From Pseudomonadota bacterium (GTDB lineage Bacteria; Pseudomonadota; Gammaproteobacteria; Burkholderiales; JAJZQI01): DNA of 40,300 nucleotides. This document shows, one piece after another, positions 18,530 through 28,977 of this stretch (position 1 is its first letter; every line of letters begins with the position of its first letter). The notes under the pieces were generated by a model. The model saw only the letters and a list, made by a program, of their open reading frames with translations. It made no database searches and was not told the DNA's origin. A program made the translations under genes and the position numbers. The stretch spans positions 1-40,300 of the forward strand of contig JAJZQI010000018.1 of NCBI GenBank assembly GCA_021851875.1. The letters run 5' to 3'.

Positions 18530-19621
18530 TTAGTCGAGCGCGATCAGAGCCTTGCCCTGCCGCGCAAACGGATACTTCACGACGCGCGCGGACAGCAGTT
18601 TGTCGCGCACCTCCACTTTTACTTCGTCGCCTATCGCGACACCCACCGGCACACGCGCCATGGCAATGGAGCGGTTGAGCGTCGGGGCAAAACTGCCGCT
18701 GGTGATCTCGCCCGCGCCATGAGCGGTTTGCACCAGCTGGTGTCCGCGCAGCACCCCTTTGTCGAGCAGCAGCAGGCCGACCATCTGGCGTTTGACGGGG
18801 TTCTGTTCCAGCGCGGCACGGCCGATAAAGGCGCGGCCCGGCGTCAGGTCCACCGTCCAGGCCAAACCCGCTTCCAGCGGGCTGGTGTCTTCGTCCATGT
18901 CCTGGCCATACAGATTCATGCCCGCTTCCAGCCGCAGGGTATCACGTGCGCCCAGACCGGCCGGCGCCGCACCGGCAGCCGCCAGTTTGCGCCACAGACC
19001 TTCGGCCTCGGCGGCGGGCAGCATGATCTCGGTGCCATCTTCACCAGTATAGCCTGTGCGAGCCAGCATCCATTCACCGACAAAAGCGGCCTGGAAGGGC
19101 TTGAGCTTTTCGGTTGCCGCTTTTGCCTGCGGCAGCACCTGCCAGACGGTTTCCCATGCCTTGGGGCCCTGCACGGCAATCATGGCCAGTTCAGGTTTCG
19201 GCGTGATGACACAATCCGCATTGCATTCTTTGGCTTGTTGTTGCATCCAGGCCACATCCTTGTCAGCCGTGCCGGCGTTGACCACGATGCGGAAATAGTC
19301 TTCCGTAAGGAAATAAATAATCAGATCGTCGATTACGCCGCCGGCGGGATTGAGCATACAGGAATAGAGCGCCTTGCCCGCTTCCTTCAGCTTGTCGACG
19401 TTATTGGCCACCAATCCACGCAGGAAGGCTCGGGTACCGGCACCGCGAATATCCACCACACGCATGTGACTGACGTCGAACATGCCGACGCTGTTGCGCA
19501 CGGTATTATGTTCTTCGATTTGCGAACCGTAGTTGACCGGCATGTCCCAGCCGCCAAAATCGACCATGCGCGCACCCATTTCGCGGTGCACGGCGTTCAG
19601 GGGAGTCTGTTTTAAGCTCAT
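18530..19621 (-). CDS. gcvT: Aminomethyltransferase GcvT (T protein)
   Basis: The product is 363 aa. It transfers the methylene group from aminomethyl-lipoyl-GcvH to tetrahydrofolate and releases ammonia. The start [20 protein letters not shown] and [14 protein letters not shown] are typical, and [17 protein letters not shown] contains the folate-pocket region. The C-terminal barrel has [15 protein letters not shown]. Its ATG overlaps the lipA stop by four bases (ATGA). Confidence 0.97.
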   Translation of the reverse strand: MSLKQTPLNAVHREMGARMVDFGGWDMPVNYGSQIEEHNTVRNSVGMFDVSHMRVVDIRGAGTRAFLRGLVANNVDKLKEAGKALYSCMLNPAGGVIDDLIIYFLTEDYFRIVVNAGTADKDVAWMQQQAKECNADCVITPKPELAMIAVQGPKAWETVWQVLPQAKAATEKLKPFQAAFVGEWMLARTGYTGEDGTEIMLPAAEAEGLWRKLAAAGAAPAGLGARDTLRLEAGMNLYGQDMDEDTSPLEAGLAWTVDLTPGRAFIGRAALEQNPVKRQMVGLLLLDKGVLRGHQLVQTAHGAGEITSGSFAPTLNRSIAMARVPVGVAIGDEVKVEVRDKLLSARVVKYPFARQGKALIALD

Positions 19622-20535
19622 TGTTCCTCTTCGGCAAAATAGGAGCTGCGTACCAGCGGGCCGGCCTTGACCCAGCGGAAACCCAGCTCGCGCGCCGCCT
19701 GTTCATAGGCGGCAAATTCTTCAGGATGAATGTATTCGACCACCGGCAGGTGCTGCAGCGTGGGACGCAGGTACTGACCCAGCGACACGCGCTCGACGCC
19801 GCAGGCGCGCAAGTCCTGCAGCACCGCCAGCACTTCGTCACGAGTCTCGCCCAGCCCCAGCATGAGGGCGGATTTGGCCGCCACACCCGGCTGCCGCCCG
19901 GCTTTTGTCAGCAGGTCGAGCGAACGCTGGTATTGCGAGCCTTTACGGGCGATCTTGTACAGGCGCGGCACGGTTTCGACGTTGTGACCCCACACCAGGT
20001 CGCGGCAGGTGCCGACAGGCAGATTGGCCAGCGCAGCGTTCGTCACGTCGATGGCGTTGTCCTGACAGGTGCGGAAATCGGGGGTCAGCAGCTCAATGCC
20101 GATTTGCGGGTTCTGTTCGCGCAGGGCGGTTACGGTGCCGGCGAAAATACTCACGCCGCCGTCATCGAGTTCGTCGCGATTGACCGAGGTGAGCACCACA
20201 TAGTTGAGTTGCAGATCGTTGACGGCTTTGGCCACGCGGGCGGGTTCGGTGGTATCGAGCACACCGGGACGGCCGGTTTTGACGGCGCAGAAACCGCAGG
20301 CGCGGGTGCAGGTGTCGCCCAGCAGCATGAAAGTGGCGGTACCGCGACTCCAGCATTCGCCGCGATTGGGACAACGCGCTTCCTCGCACACAGTGACAAG
20401 ACCATGACCGTGCACGGCCTGACTGGTTTTGGGGTAATGCGCGTCTTGCCCGAGATTCTGGCGAATCCAGGCAGGCATGCGCCCTACCGAGCGGGATTTG
20501 GAATAGTCGAACTGAATCGGGGCAATGGTCGTCAC
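19618..20535 (-). CDS. lipA: Lipoyl synthase
   Basis: The product is 305 aa from a GTG at 20533-20535. It is a radical-SAM enzyme that inserts two sulfurs into octanoyl groups on lipoyl domains, including GcvH. The auxiliary cluster motif is [12 protein letters not shown] and the radical-SAM motif is CTRACGFC; the conserved terminal RSS is in [14 protein letters not shown]. It is the first gene behind the glycine riboswitch, an economical arrangement because its product matures GcvH. No lipB is present in the window. Confidence 0.95.
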   Translation of the reverse strand: MTTIAPIQFDYSKSRSVGRMPAWIRQNLGQDAHYPKTSQAVHGHGLVTVCEEARCPNRGECWSRGTATFMLLGDTCTRACGFCAVKTGRPGVLDTTEPARVAKAVNDLQLNYVVLTSVNRDELDDGGVSIFAGTVTALREQNPQIGIELLTPDFRTCQDNAIDVTNAALANLPVGTCRDLVWGHNVETVPRLYKIARKGSQYQRSLDLLTKAGRQPGVAAKSALMLGLGETRDEVLAVLQDLRACGVERVSLGQYLRPTLQHLPVVEYIHPEEFAAYEQAARELGFRWVKAGPLVRSSYFAEEEQ

Positions 20536-20557
20536 GGTTGTTTTATCCGGTTTACCC

Positions 20558-20740
20558 CTCTGTCCTGATACCTGAGAGATTAAGTGTTCTGACTGAACAC
20601 CCGTGCCCCATCGGTGTCCGGCGAAGGCCGGCGCTCTCCAGAGTTGCCTGTTCGTGCGATCCTTTGACCTGAGCGATTATGGGTTGTTTACGCCTTCGGT
20701 AGTCTGCCCAAAACAGGACACAACAGACCTTCTCTCGCAC
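20558..20740 (-). promoter_or_regulatory. Tandem glycine riboswitch (two aptamers) in the lipA-gcv leader
   Basis: Read on the minus strand, aptamer I spans 20740-20654: P1 GTGCGA/TCGCAC, P2 GTCTG/CAGAC, core ACCGAAGGCGTAAACAA, then CGCTCAGGTCAAAGGA. Aptamer II spans 20643-20558: P1 CTCTG/CAGAG, core ACACCGATGGGGCA and CTCTCAGGTATCAGGACAG. The linker is about 10 nt. These match the glycine riboswitch consensus, in which both aptamers usually cooperate to turn on glycine-cleavage genes. It ends 22 nt before the lipA GTG with no U-rich terminator between, so control is probably at translation initiation. Confidence 0.93.
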
Positions 20741-20761
20741 AACGTTCGGCAAATTCCCCGC

Positions 20762-20790
20762 ACTATACCGGAGGCGCAAAAGGGGCGCAA
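20762..20790 (-). promoter_or_regulatory. Sigma-70 promoter for the glycine-cleavage operon
   Basis: On the minus strand, -35 TTGCGC (20790-20785) is followed by a 17-bp spacer and -10 TATAGT (20767-20762). The predicted start near 20755 is just ahead of aptamer I of the glycine riboswitch. Confidence 0.75.
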
Positions 20791-20872
20791 GAAACTCGAA
20801 TATCCGCCAAGAATCACGAGTTGTTCGGGCCGCGCTCCCGGCAATTACACCTGCATCCAGCAAGGCCAGCAT
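20790..20872 (-). pseudogene. Possible vapC toxin remnant (N-terminal codons only)
   Basis: An ATG overlaps the stop of the vapB-like gene as TGATG, the usual vapB-vapC junction. The first residues, MLALLDAGVIAG, resemble the PIN-domain opening MLALLDANVLIAL. After about a dozen codons similarity is lost and the frame enters the promoter and riboswitch of the gcv operon, so no PIN domain can be made. This is a short similarity and could be chance. Confidence 0.35.
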
Positions 20873-21111
20873 CAGACACCCTCTTCATCGCGCAAGGCGT
20901 CCATCATCTCATTCGTCACTATCGTGCCGCTCGCCGGAAAGGGGCGAAAACCCGCCACAACCGGTCCATTTTGCACCGTATCCGACCGCCCTGTCAGCGC
21001 ATCACGTACCAACTGGGAAATAATCTTACCCACCGTCACATTCTGCTGCCGCGCTAACTCCTCGACCGCTGCCAGTACATCATTTTCTATCTCAAGCGGG
21101 TACGCATACAT
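20872..21111 (-). CDS. VapB-like (ribbon-helix-helix) antitoxin, orphan
   Basis: The product is 79 aa from ATG 21109-21111, preceded by GGAG; the frame continues to 21207 without a better start. Residues 1-35 (PLEIENDVLAAVEELARQQN and VTVGKIISQLVRDAL) look like a ribbon-helix-helix DNA-binding unit. The tail GFRPFP...GTIVTNEMMDALRDEEGV resembles the toxin-binding end of VapB proteins. No complete toxin gene follows on this strand, only a short vapC-like start, so this is probably a solitary antitoxin or a relic. Autorepression at its own promoter is likely by family but not visible. Confidence 0.65.
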   Translation of the reverse strand: MYAYPLEIENDVLAAVEELARQQNVTVGKIISQLVRDALTGRSDTVQNGPVVAGFRPFPASGTIVTNEMMDALRDEEGV

Positions 21112-21333
21112 CACTCCATCATGATGCTGCAACGTCAAAATAATCGCAGCCGATTTGCGGTTATCTTCAAGAGGAAACTCACATTTAATGTAAAAGAAGA
21201 GTATCAACCTGGATTTATCAAGTTAGTTTAACCATATCCACCTTCATCAGCCCTCCATCAAAGATATCCATAACCGCTTGACCAGAGAGAGAGAATACAG
21301 AAAAAATATACAACCCATATAAATGAGAAATAA

Positions 21334-22005
21334 ATGAAAAAATACATCACCACAACATCCATTCTTATTGCATTAGCCGCTCCAACTTTGACCGGGTGCA
21401 ACAACCCCAAGGCTGCCACTGAGGCAAATTTTGCTGCGGCAATCAATATGCAACTCGCCGGCAAACCTGTCTGCTCGGACATACGAGTAGAAACACATAG
21501 CTATGGAAACAAGGCGCCAGATGCAAAATATGAAGAACGCGACATCCCCAATCAAATCATCATCAGCGAAGCCAACCCGGACTTACTGAAAGCCTATCAA
21601 ACCTTGGCCAAAGCCGGCGTATTCAAGTCTGCCCCGAGCACAATCCATTTCGAAGCCTTGCCTTATTTTGGTCGCCCCCACCCATTGGACTTTCCTGCGA
21701 CCACTTTTACGCTTAATCGCACCGAAACCACACCCAAGGAAATGACCGCGACCAATCTGTGCTTTGCCACACGAGAAGTCGATAAAATCAACCAATTCAC
21801 GGAACCCGGCCAGTCGCAATGGGCCGGCGGCGTAACGGTAACCGAGGTCAGTTATACATACAAGTTCAACAATGTAGCAGCATGGAGCAACGATACGGCG
21901 GTAAACAAAGTTTGGACATCCATCGCCGGCACTCTGAATGCCCCCGACAAAACCACAAAAATGGTACTCGGCCTTACCAACAAAGGCTGGAGCGCCAGCC
22001 TTTAA
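21334..22005 (+). CDS. Predicted lipoprotein of unknown function
   Basis: The product is 223 aa. The N-terminus is a lipoprotein signal ending LTGC with the acylated Cys at residue 22, followed by Asn-Asn, which predicts export and probably outer-membrane sorting. The mature part has four further Cys-poor segments and a Thr/Asn-rich beta-like C-terminal half (GGVTVTEVSYTYKFNNVAAW). I do not recognise a domain. It begins a run of four same-strand genes (to 24020) with lower GC than the core genes, 31 bp ahead of the next. Confidence 0.75.
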   Translation: MKKYITTTSILIALAAPTLTGCNNPKAATEANFAAAINMQLAGKPVCSDIRVETHSYGNKAPDAKYEERDIPNQIIISEANPDLLKAYQTLAKAGVFKSAPSTIHFEALPYFGRPHPLDFPATTFTLNRTETTPKEMTATNLCFATREVDKINQFTEPGQSQWAGGVTVTEVSYTYKFNNVAAWSNDTAVNKVWTSIAGTLNAPDKTTKMVLGLTNKGWSASL

Positions 22006-22036
22006 CTCATCCATCAGTACCCCAAGGGAATAACTC

Positions 22037-22969
22037 ATGAGCCTCGACCTCTTCATGCGGCCCGCCCAATTCTATGAAATGCAAATCCGCCAGCACTACC
22101 CTCATGCAGTGGGAAAAGGGCTCGGGCAATTGGTTCACAGCATCGAATCCGAACTGGATGCCGATCTGCGGGAAAGTCTCTCATTCGTCGTCAATTTGAG
22201 AAATCTCGCCGCGCACAACCTGGATTTTTCTCCCAGCGAAGCAGAAACCCAGGCATTTCACCAGCACTGCAAAAAAATCGAGCGGCATTTCGACAAACTG
22301 GCTTCCCCCCGCCTTGCTACACCAGAAAGATGGGAAGAGATCGTCGCGGGAAAACTCAGCGCCAAGGAACTGATCATCGAGTGGGAGAAAGCCACCGGCA
22401 ACCACCGCTTTGTCGCCTCTTCCGGTCACCAAGATGAAATCAGCTTGTGGGCAGCGGACCTCAAGATAGCCGCACTCGTCATCCCAAATATTGATTCACC
22501 TGATGCAGATCAAATAATCGAGCGCAGCAAGTGGCGTTATGCGTTTCGAGAGCAGCGCAAAATGAAACAGATACTGCTCATCGGTTTTTTTGCTTTCATA
22601 TTTGAGCTCTTGCTGCTCGGGACAATACAAGATGCACTGCCGTCCGCCCTGAGCAAGCTGTTTGCCATATTGATATGGTTGGCACTAGTGGGCCAGTTTG
22701 TCTGGCTGTTTCGCAACCCCAGGATTTTTTACCTCCCCGCATTCTCCACCGCCCTCCGCTCTCTGGTATCCCCGCCCTCGGCGGAAATGCGCACGATACA
22801 CGACTGCCTGAAGGGGCATGTGGCGGCGCTGAAATTTGCCAGCGCAATCATTGACGACAAGGGGCATGAGTGTGTCAGCTTTACCGTGCAATCCCAATAC
22901 CTGAATTCCGGTCTGCTTGGCTTGCGCCTACGCAAAAAACCGCTCGATGTCGTTCTCTATCTTGATTAA
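22037..22969 (+). CDS. Membrane protein with N-terminal HEPN-like motif, unknown function
   Basis: The product is 310 aa. Residues 20-90 are helical and contain LSFVVNLRNLAAHNLDF, in which R55-N-L-A-A-H60 fits the HEPN Rx4H pattern with the common polar residue after Arg. Two transmembrane segments lie at about 177-195 and 204-226. The C-terminal 80 residues (from about 245) form a soluble domain ending SFTVQSQYLNSGLLGLRLRKK. I do not recognise a named family. It sits between a lipoprotein gene and a DUF4282 gene, which suggests an envelope role. HEPN assignment is motif-based and tentative. Confidence 0.6.
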   Translation: MSLDLFMRPAQFYEMQIRQHYPHAVGKGLGQLVHSIESELDADLRESLSFVVNLRNLAAHNLDFSPSEAETQAFHQHCKKIERHFDKLASPRLATPERWEEIVAGKLSAKELIIEWEKATGNHRFVASSGHQDEISLWAADLKIAALVIPNIDSPDADQIIERSKWRYAFREQRKMKQILLIGFFAFIFELLLLGTIQDALPSALSKLFAILIWLALVGQFVWLFRNPRIFYLPAFSTALRSLVSPPSAEMRTIHDCLKGHVAALKFASAIIDDKGHECVSFTVQSQYLNSGLLGLRLRKKPLDVVLYLD

Positions 22970-22981
22970 GGCAAACACAAC

Positions 22982-23233
22982 ATGAATTTTCTCTCGTTCG
23001 ATGAAATGCTTACCCCGCGTCTTATTACACTGCTTTACTGGTTGTTATTGTTAGGCGCGATCGCCATGGGCTTGAACATGATGTTTGGCGGCTATGGCGG
23101 CTTCAGCTTCAGCGGCTTCCTGTCCGGCCTGGCGACCATGCTCGCCGGCGCGCTCGGTGCCCGTGTCTGGTGTGAACTGTTGATCGTTCTGTTCAAAATG
23201 AACGAAGCGCTTCAGGAAATCCGGAAGAAATAA
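22982..23233 (+). CDS. DUF4282 small membrane protein
   Basis: The product is 83 aa with two hydrophobic spans (about 14-32 and 42-62) and the family pattern FLSFDEMLTPRLITLLYWL at the start and ARVWCELLIVLFKMNEALQEI at the end. DUF4282 proteins are small inner-membrane proteins of unknown function. It lies 12 bp after the HEPN-like membrane gene and 13 bp before the ankyrin gene, so these three are probably one transcript. Confidence 0.85.
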   Translation: MNFLSFDEMLTPRLITLLYWLLLLGAIAMGLNMMFGGYGGFSFSGFLSGLATMLAGALGARVWCELLIVLFKMNEALQEIRKK

Positions 23234-23246
23234 AGCGAACCCTATC

Positions 23247-24020
23247 ATGCAAAAAATCGTACTTCCAGCATTTACACTGCTCATCACGCTTGTATTCGGC
23301 AATGTCAATGCTGCGGAACATCCCAGCAAAACCACCACACTCTTTGTGCAGGCTCTGCAGAACGAAAATTATGAGTTGATGCAAACACTCTTGGCACAAG
23401 GGGCCGACCCAAACTGCCGAAGCTGCAACGAGGCTGCAAGTACCCCGCTCATGTTTGCAACACAAATGGCCGAAATGAAGGCGGACCATGCGGCCAAGCG
23501 GGTTGTTTTTCTCATACAAAATGGCGCCAACCCGAATATCCAGGACAAGAACGGCCTGACAGCATTGGACTTTGCCCTCCTGAAGGTGCCTAATCCTTAC
23601 TGGTCCAACTTTCAAGATGCGCTGTATTTGCTTGACCATGGCGCCAACCCGAAGCTCAAGGACAAACAAGGGAACAGCGCTCTGCATCTATTCGCAAAGA
23701 GCGCCTTCATTCCCCTTGTGGGCACAGACGAAGCCTTCCGCCAGCAAGAGCTTAATCAACTTGCCGCACTGACGCACGCATTGCTCGATCATGGAGCAGA
23801 CATCAACCAGCCAAACAATGCCGGGGATACCCCGCTACACCTGGCCGCCTCGATCTTTTCGGTCTACTCCAGCAAACTGTTCCTGCTTAATGGCGCCAAC
23901 CTGCAAGCCAAAAACAAGAGCGGCCAGACTCCCATGGATATAGCCATGGAAAAAGCGGCGCAGGGCAGCCCTGAGGGACAGTGCATGCTGACGTTGAAAA
24001 CACTCAAGAACGGAGAATAG
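23247..24020 (+). CDS. Exported ankyrin-repeat protein
   Basis: The product is 257 aa with a Sec signal peptide (residues 1-22, ending GNVNA). Five ankyrin-type repeats are visible: GADPNCRSCNEAASTPLMFA, GANPNIQDKNGLTALDFALL, GANPKLKDKQGNSALHLFAK, GADINQPNNAGDTPLHLAAS and GANLQAKNKSGQTPMDIAME. It is probably periplasmic and binds a protein partner. Periplasmic ankyrin proteins are sometimes immunity or stress proteins, but no effector gene is seen next to it. A terminator follows 50 bp downstream. Confidence 0.85.
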   Translation: MQKIVLPAFTLLITLVFGNVNAAEHPSKTTTLFVQALQNENYELMQTLLAQGADPNCRSCNEAASTPLMFATQMAEMKADHAAKRVVFLIQNGANPNIQDKNGLTALDFALLKVPNPYWSNFQDALYLLDHGANPKLKDKQGNSALHLFAKSAFIPLVGTDEAFRQQELNQLAALTHALLDHGADINQPNNAGDTPLHLAASIFSVYSSKLFLLNGANLQAKNKSGQTPMDIAMEKAAQGSPEGQCMLTLKTLKNGE

Positions 24021-24069
24021 GGAACGACGGGAGGCTATCCTGACCCGCTCCACCACGAAAAACATGAGT

Positions 24070-24101
24070 AAAAAAGCCACGTCTGTTGACGTGGCTTTTT
24101 T
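24070..24101. terminator. Bidirectional intrinsic terminator
   Basis: GCCACGTC/GACGTGGC stem with a TGTT loop, flanked by A6 and T6, between the convergent ankyrin gene and adk. Confidence 0.92.
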
Positions 24102-24119
24102 ACTTGGAAACTGCCCCAC

Positions 24120-25542
<1,423 letters not shown>

Positions 25543-25546
<4 letters not shown>

Positions 25547-25722
25547 ACCTCTTCCTCGTCGGCCAGCTTGCGAGCCTCGTCTTCCAGCATGACGGGAATA
25601 CCGTCGCGAATGGGAAACGCCAGACGATCGGCCTTGCAAATCAGCTCCTGTTCGGCCTTACGGTAGACCAGCGGCCCCTTGCACAACGGGCAGACAAGAA
25701 TTTCCAGCAATTTGGCGTCCAT
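25543..25722 (-). CDS. Trm112/YcaR family small zinc-ribbon-like protein
   Basis: The product is 59 aa from ATG 25720-25722. It shows [13 protein letters not shown] with the CPxC pair, then [20 protein letters not shown], the classic UPF0434/Trm112 pattern. Eukaryotic Trm112 activates methyltransferases; the bacterial role is unclear. Gene order lpxK-trm112-kdsB is conserved in proteobacteria. It starts one base after the lpxK stop and overlaps the kdsB start. Confidence 0.9.
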
Positions 25723-25723
25723 C

Positions 25724-26743
25724 TCAACTCTTTCCTTTGTAATAACTCAGCTGCTCCGCCACCTGGTCGGCCAGCTCGGCGGGCAACTCGGCAGACACGG
25801 CACAGACCCAGGCATTGTGCAACGCAGGCGTTTCTTTTGCCAGATAGCGGCATTTTACCGCATCTTTCTCGGTCATCAGCACCCAGCCGTCGGAACGGAC
25901 AAAATTAAAGTCGCCGGCGGAAAACACGTGATGATCGGCAAATCCATGCGCCTCGTGGGCAATATCGTGCTGCCGCAACAGAGTGAAAAAGCGCTCGGGA
26001 TTGCCAATGCCTGCAACCGCATGAATCCAGCGGCCGTTGAACATGCCGGCCTCCACCCGCACGGATGCGTCCTGCAGGGAATAAAACCCGCTCGGCACCA
26101 GCTTCATGCAGAATTCATTCGCGTGCGTTGCCGCACAGCCGTTGCGCACCACCGCCAGCACCGTGCGCAGCCGCCAGCGGCCCTCACGCAACGGGCCGGC
26201 GGGCAGCAGCAGGCCGTTTCCCACCCCTCGCTCGTCCAGCACGGCTACTTCGACATCGCGGGCCAGCCGGTAATGCTGCAAACCATCGTCGCAAATGATC
26301 ACGTCACAATAAGGGTGCGCATGCAGCAGGGCCCTGCCCGCCGCCGCCCGGTCGCGGCCGACGAATACCGGGCAAGCGGTGTGTTGCGCCAGCAGCAGCG
26401 GTTCGTCGCCGACCTCGTGCGCATCGCTGTCGGGGTGCACTTCCGTCACCCCGGCGGCCCGGCCGCCATAACCCCGGCTGACAACGCCCGGCCGAAAACC
26501 GCGTTTGACCAGCTCCTGCACCAGCCACACGGTCAGCGGCGTTTTGCCGCTGCCGCCGACGGTGATATTGCCGACCACGACCACGGGCACCGGCAGGCGT
26601 TTTTGCGGCAGCAGCCGCAGACCGTAGAGCAGACGACGCAAAGACGCGAGAAAACCGAACAACCAGGACAAGGGCAGCAGCAATACGTGCCAAACACACC
26701 AGCGCATCCAGCATGCCGGCCAACCGGCGCGACGCGCTTTCAT
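25724..26743 (-). CDS. lpxK: Tetraacyldisaccharide 4'-kinase (lipid A biosynthesis)
   Basis: The product is 339 aa, which phosphorylates the 4' position of the lipid A precursor at the inner membrane. An N-terminal hydrophobic helix ([16 protein letters not shown]) precedes the P-loop [33 protein letters not shown] and [20 protein letters not shown] are hallmark motifs. It lies in the exbB-exbD-(GT-like)-lpxK-trm112-kdsB-adk run. Confidence 0.95.
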   Translation of the reverse strand: MKARRAGWPACWMRWCVWHVLLLPLSWLFGFLASLRRLLYGLRLLPQKRLPVPVVVVGNITVGGSGKTPLTVWLVQELVKRGFRPGVVSRGYGGRAAGVTEVHPDSDAHEVGDEPLLLAQHTACPVFVGRDRAAAGRALLHAHPYCDVIICDDGLQHYRLARDVEVAVLDERGVGNGLLLPAGPLREGRWRLRTVLAVVRNGCAATHANEFCMKLVPSGFYSLQDASVRVEAGMFNGRWIHAVAGIGNPERFFTLLRQHDIAHEAHGFADHHVFSAGDFNFVRSDGWVLMTEKDAVKCRYLAKETPALHNAWVCAVSAELPAELADQVAEQLSYYKGKS

Positions 26744-26750
26744 GTCCGCC

Positions 26751-27881
26751 TTACCACTCGAACACCCGCTCGACCAGCTCGGCAGTCACTTCACCGGCCA
26801 GGCGGCGCTCGTCCCAGTAGGCGCGGCGCACCTTATCGCCGGCCTGACGCGCCATGATCGGGTTGGCCGCGTAGGCCTGCCAAAGCTCAAGCAGCTGTTC
26901 TGCTGAATGGCAAGGCAGCGCCTGCCGCAATGCCTCCTTCGGCAAGAGCGTATCGGGACTTAACGACACAGCGCTGCCGCCCGCCATGGCCTGCCACAGA
27001 AAAGCCCGCGGCGGCTGTTCAAGCCAAATGGCGGCGCTCGAAGCCGCCACCGCCGGCAACCAGCGCGCGTCATCGACCAATACCACGCTGCCGGGCAGCA
27101 AAGGCTCACGGTTCCATCTCGACAGGGATTGGGCGCCATGCAACACGGGCGAGCCGGCGCGCAGGCCGCTTACCAGCAGATAGTCGCGCGGAAAGGCGTG
27201 GCGCCAGCGCTCCTGCAGCACCCTGATGCGCGCCTCGGACCGGCTGTGCACCCACCACAACCGCCCCTCATTGCCGCCGACCAGGGCACTGCGGAAATTG
27301 GGATCGACATTGGCATCGGCCAGCTGACAGGTGATATCGACCACCGGGGCGCAGTGATCGGCGGAAAATCGCTGCCCCTGTTCGGTCGAGAAGGGGTAGG
27401 CGCGCTCAATGGGCAAATCGGCCGGCACATGCGGCGTATCGACCAGCAGCACATGCTTGACCTCGGCGAGCGCCCTGCCCCAGGCAGGCCGCGGCGTGAC
27501 GCCGGCAAACAGCACGGCAAACGGCTGCAGCCGCTCGACCGCGCGCGCCAGATATTTGGGGTGCGCAGCCGGACCATAACCCCAACCGGTCTTGGCCATG
27601 TCGTCGAGGGGTTTGAGCAGCCTGGGGTAGTCTTTTTCGAATGTCAGCACCAGGCGAAAATCCAGCCGCCGGTCGCGGATGGCGCGCATGAGTTCGACTG
27701 CCAGCCGCACGCTGTCGCGCGTGTCGCCGGCCACCAGCCACATGACCTTGCCGGATACCTGCGGCGGCTTGAGCCAGCCGCGCCGGGCTGCAATGCGGGC
27801 GCGGTTGCCCGCCATACGGTCGCGCCAATCGGCCAGCCACAAGGCCAGCCGGTTGGCGCCATAGGAATCTTTAGACAACAT
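26751..27881 (-). CDS. Divergent WaaA/KdtA-like glycosyltransferase-fold protein, function uncertain
   Basis: The product is 376 aa. The N-terminal half has the order of a GT-B domain (VMWLVAGDTRDSVRLAVELM, then LTFEKDYPRLLKPL) seen in Kdo transferases, and the C-terminal half has LPGSVVLVDDARWLPAVAAS and LEQPPRAFLWQAMAGGSAV, like the nucleotide-sugar half of WaaA. The usual WaaA sequence between the halves is much eroded. Placement between exbD and lpxK, with kdsB nearby, suggests a lipid A or Kdo role, but this could be a non-catalytic paralogue. No membrane anchor is obvious. Confidence 0.5.
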   Translation of the reverse strand: MLSKDSYGANRLALWLADWRDRMAGNRARIAARRGWLKPPQVSGKVMWLVAGDTRDSVRLAVELMRAIRDRRLDFRLVLTFEKDYPRLLKPLDDMAKTGWGYGPAAHPKYLARAVERLQPFAVLFAGVTPRPAWGRALAEVKHVLLVDTPHVPADLPIERAYPFSTEQGQRFSADHCAPVVDITCQLADANVDPNFRSALVGGNEGRLWWVHSRSEARIRVLQERWRHAFPRDYLLVSGLRAGSPVLHGAQSLSRWNREPLLPGSVVLVDDARWLPAVAASSAAIWLEQPPRAFLWQAMAGGSAVSLSPDTLLPKEALRQALPCHSAEQLLELWQAYAANPIMARQAGDKVRRAYWDERRLAGEVTAELVERVFEW

Positions 27882-27895
27882 GGAAGAAAACGGAC

Positions 27896-28321
27896 CTACT
27901 TGGCAGCAGGCGCTTGGGTAGCAAAAGTAATATGGACCAGACCGACTTGACGCGCTGCTTCCATGACATTCACGACCGACTGATGGGTCGCCAGCGCATC
28001 CGCGTTGATCACCACCACGGCGTCCTGCTTACCCTGCGCCGCCTTTTGCAACGCCGCGCCGAAACCGGCGGCATCAGCATAGGCCACCGGCGCGTTGTTC
28101 ACCAGATATTGACCGGCTTTATCCACCGCCACCTGGACGATCTGCGACTTCTGCTCTTCCGGTTTGTCGGCCTGGGCCTGCGGCAGATTGATCTGCAACT
28201 CGGACAATTTGTCGAACGTGGTGGTCGTCATCATGAAGATAAGAATGACGAGCAACACGTCGATCATCGGAATCAGATTGATTTCCGGCTCTTCCCGCTT
28301 TTTGCCGCGCTGAAAATTCAT
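27896..28321 (-). CDS. exbD: ExbD/TolR-type proton-channel subunit
   Basis: The product is 141 aa from ATG 28319-28321; an upstream GTG at 28339 overlapping the exbB stop would add six residues. The single transmembrane helix EINLIPMIDVLLVILIFMM carries the proton-relay Asp, and the periplasmic domain follows. With ExbB it uses the proton gradient to energise an outer-membrane process. No TonB or receptor gene is next to it; its place before lpxK suggests envelope or lipid-linked use. Confidence 0.9.
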   Translation of the reverse strand: MNFQRGKKREEPEINLIPMIDVLLVILIFMMTTTTFDKLSELQINLPQAQADKPEEQKSQIVQVAVDKAGQYLVNNAPVAYADAAGFGAALQKAAQGKQDAVVVINADALATHQSVVNVMEAARQVGLVHITFATQAPAAK

Positions 28322-28335
28322 GGCATCCGCCCCGC

Positions 28336-28941
28336 TCACTGACGCTGGCTATGGACCATCTCGACCAGTTTGACGGCCTGCTGCTCCATTTCCATCACCA
28401 GTTCATCCACCTTACCGCGAAAATAGCGATAGAAAATCATAGCAGGAATCGCAACGATCAAGCCCATGGCGGTGTTGTACAAGGCCACGGAAATGCCGGA
28501 AGCCAGCTTGGCCGGATCGGCGCTGGCCGGAGTCAGCGCGGCAAAGATTTCCACCATGCCGATCACGGTGCCGAGCAGACCCAACAAAGGACTGATGGAG
28601 GCAATGGTGCCCAATGTAGTCAACCAAGTTTCCAGCTCATGCACTTCGGCACGCCCGGCTTCCTCGATCGATTCCTTCATGATTTCGCGGGTGGAACGGG
28701 CATTGCGCAAGCCCGCTGCCAGGATACGGCCCAGCGGATTGGCATTGACCATACGCTTTAGCAGGTCTTCGTGCAGACCCTTTTGCTGGTATTCCTGCAT
28801 AACAGACGGCAACAGGGAGGCTGGCGAAACTCTACTCACGCGCAGCTCAAACAGTTTTAAGACAATAATCCCAACCGAAAGAATAGAAGCAATGATCAAC
28901 GGCCAAACGGGCCAGCCGGCGGCCTGGATAATCGACAGCAT
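28336..28941 (-). CDS. exbB: ExbB/TolQ/MotA-type proton-channel subunit
   Basis: The product is 201 aa with an N-terminal transmembrane helix (about 10-30) and two C-terminal ones. LETWLTTLGTIASISPLLGLLGTVIGMVEIFA and VALYNTAMGLIVAIPAMIFY are diagnostic of ExbB/TolQ. It is the first gene of the exbB-exbD-lpxK-kdsB-adk run. Confidence 0.92.
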   Translation of the reverse strand: MLSIIQAAGWPVWPLIIASILSVGIIVLKLFELRVSRVSPASLLPSVMQEYQQKGLHEDLLKRMVNANPLGRILAAGLRNARSTREIMKESIEEAGRAEVHELETWLTTLGTIASISPLLGLLGTVIGMVEIFAALTPASADPAKLASGISVALYNTAMGLIVAIPAMIFYRYFRGKVDELVMEMEQQAVKLVEMVHSQRQ

Positions 28942-28977
28942 ATGGAAAACCCTTTGTTGGAATGGGCATCACTTTAA

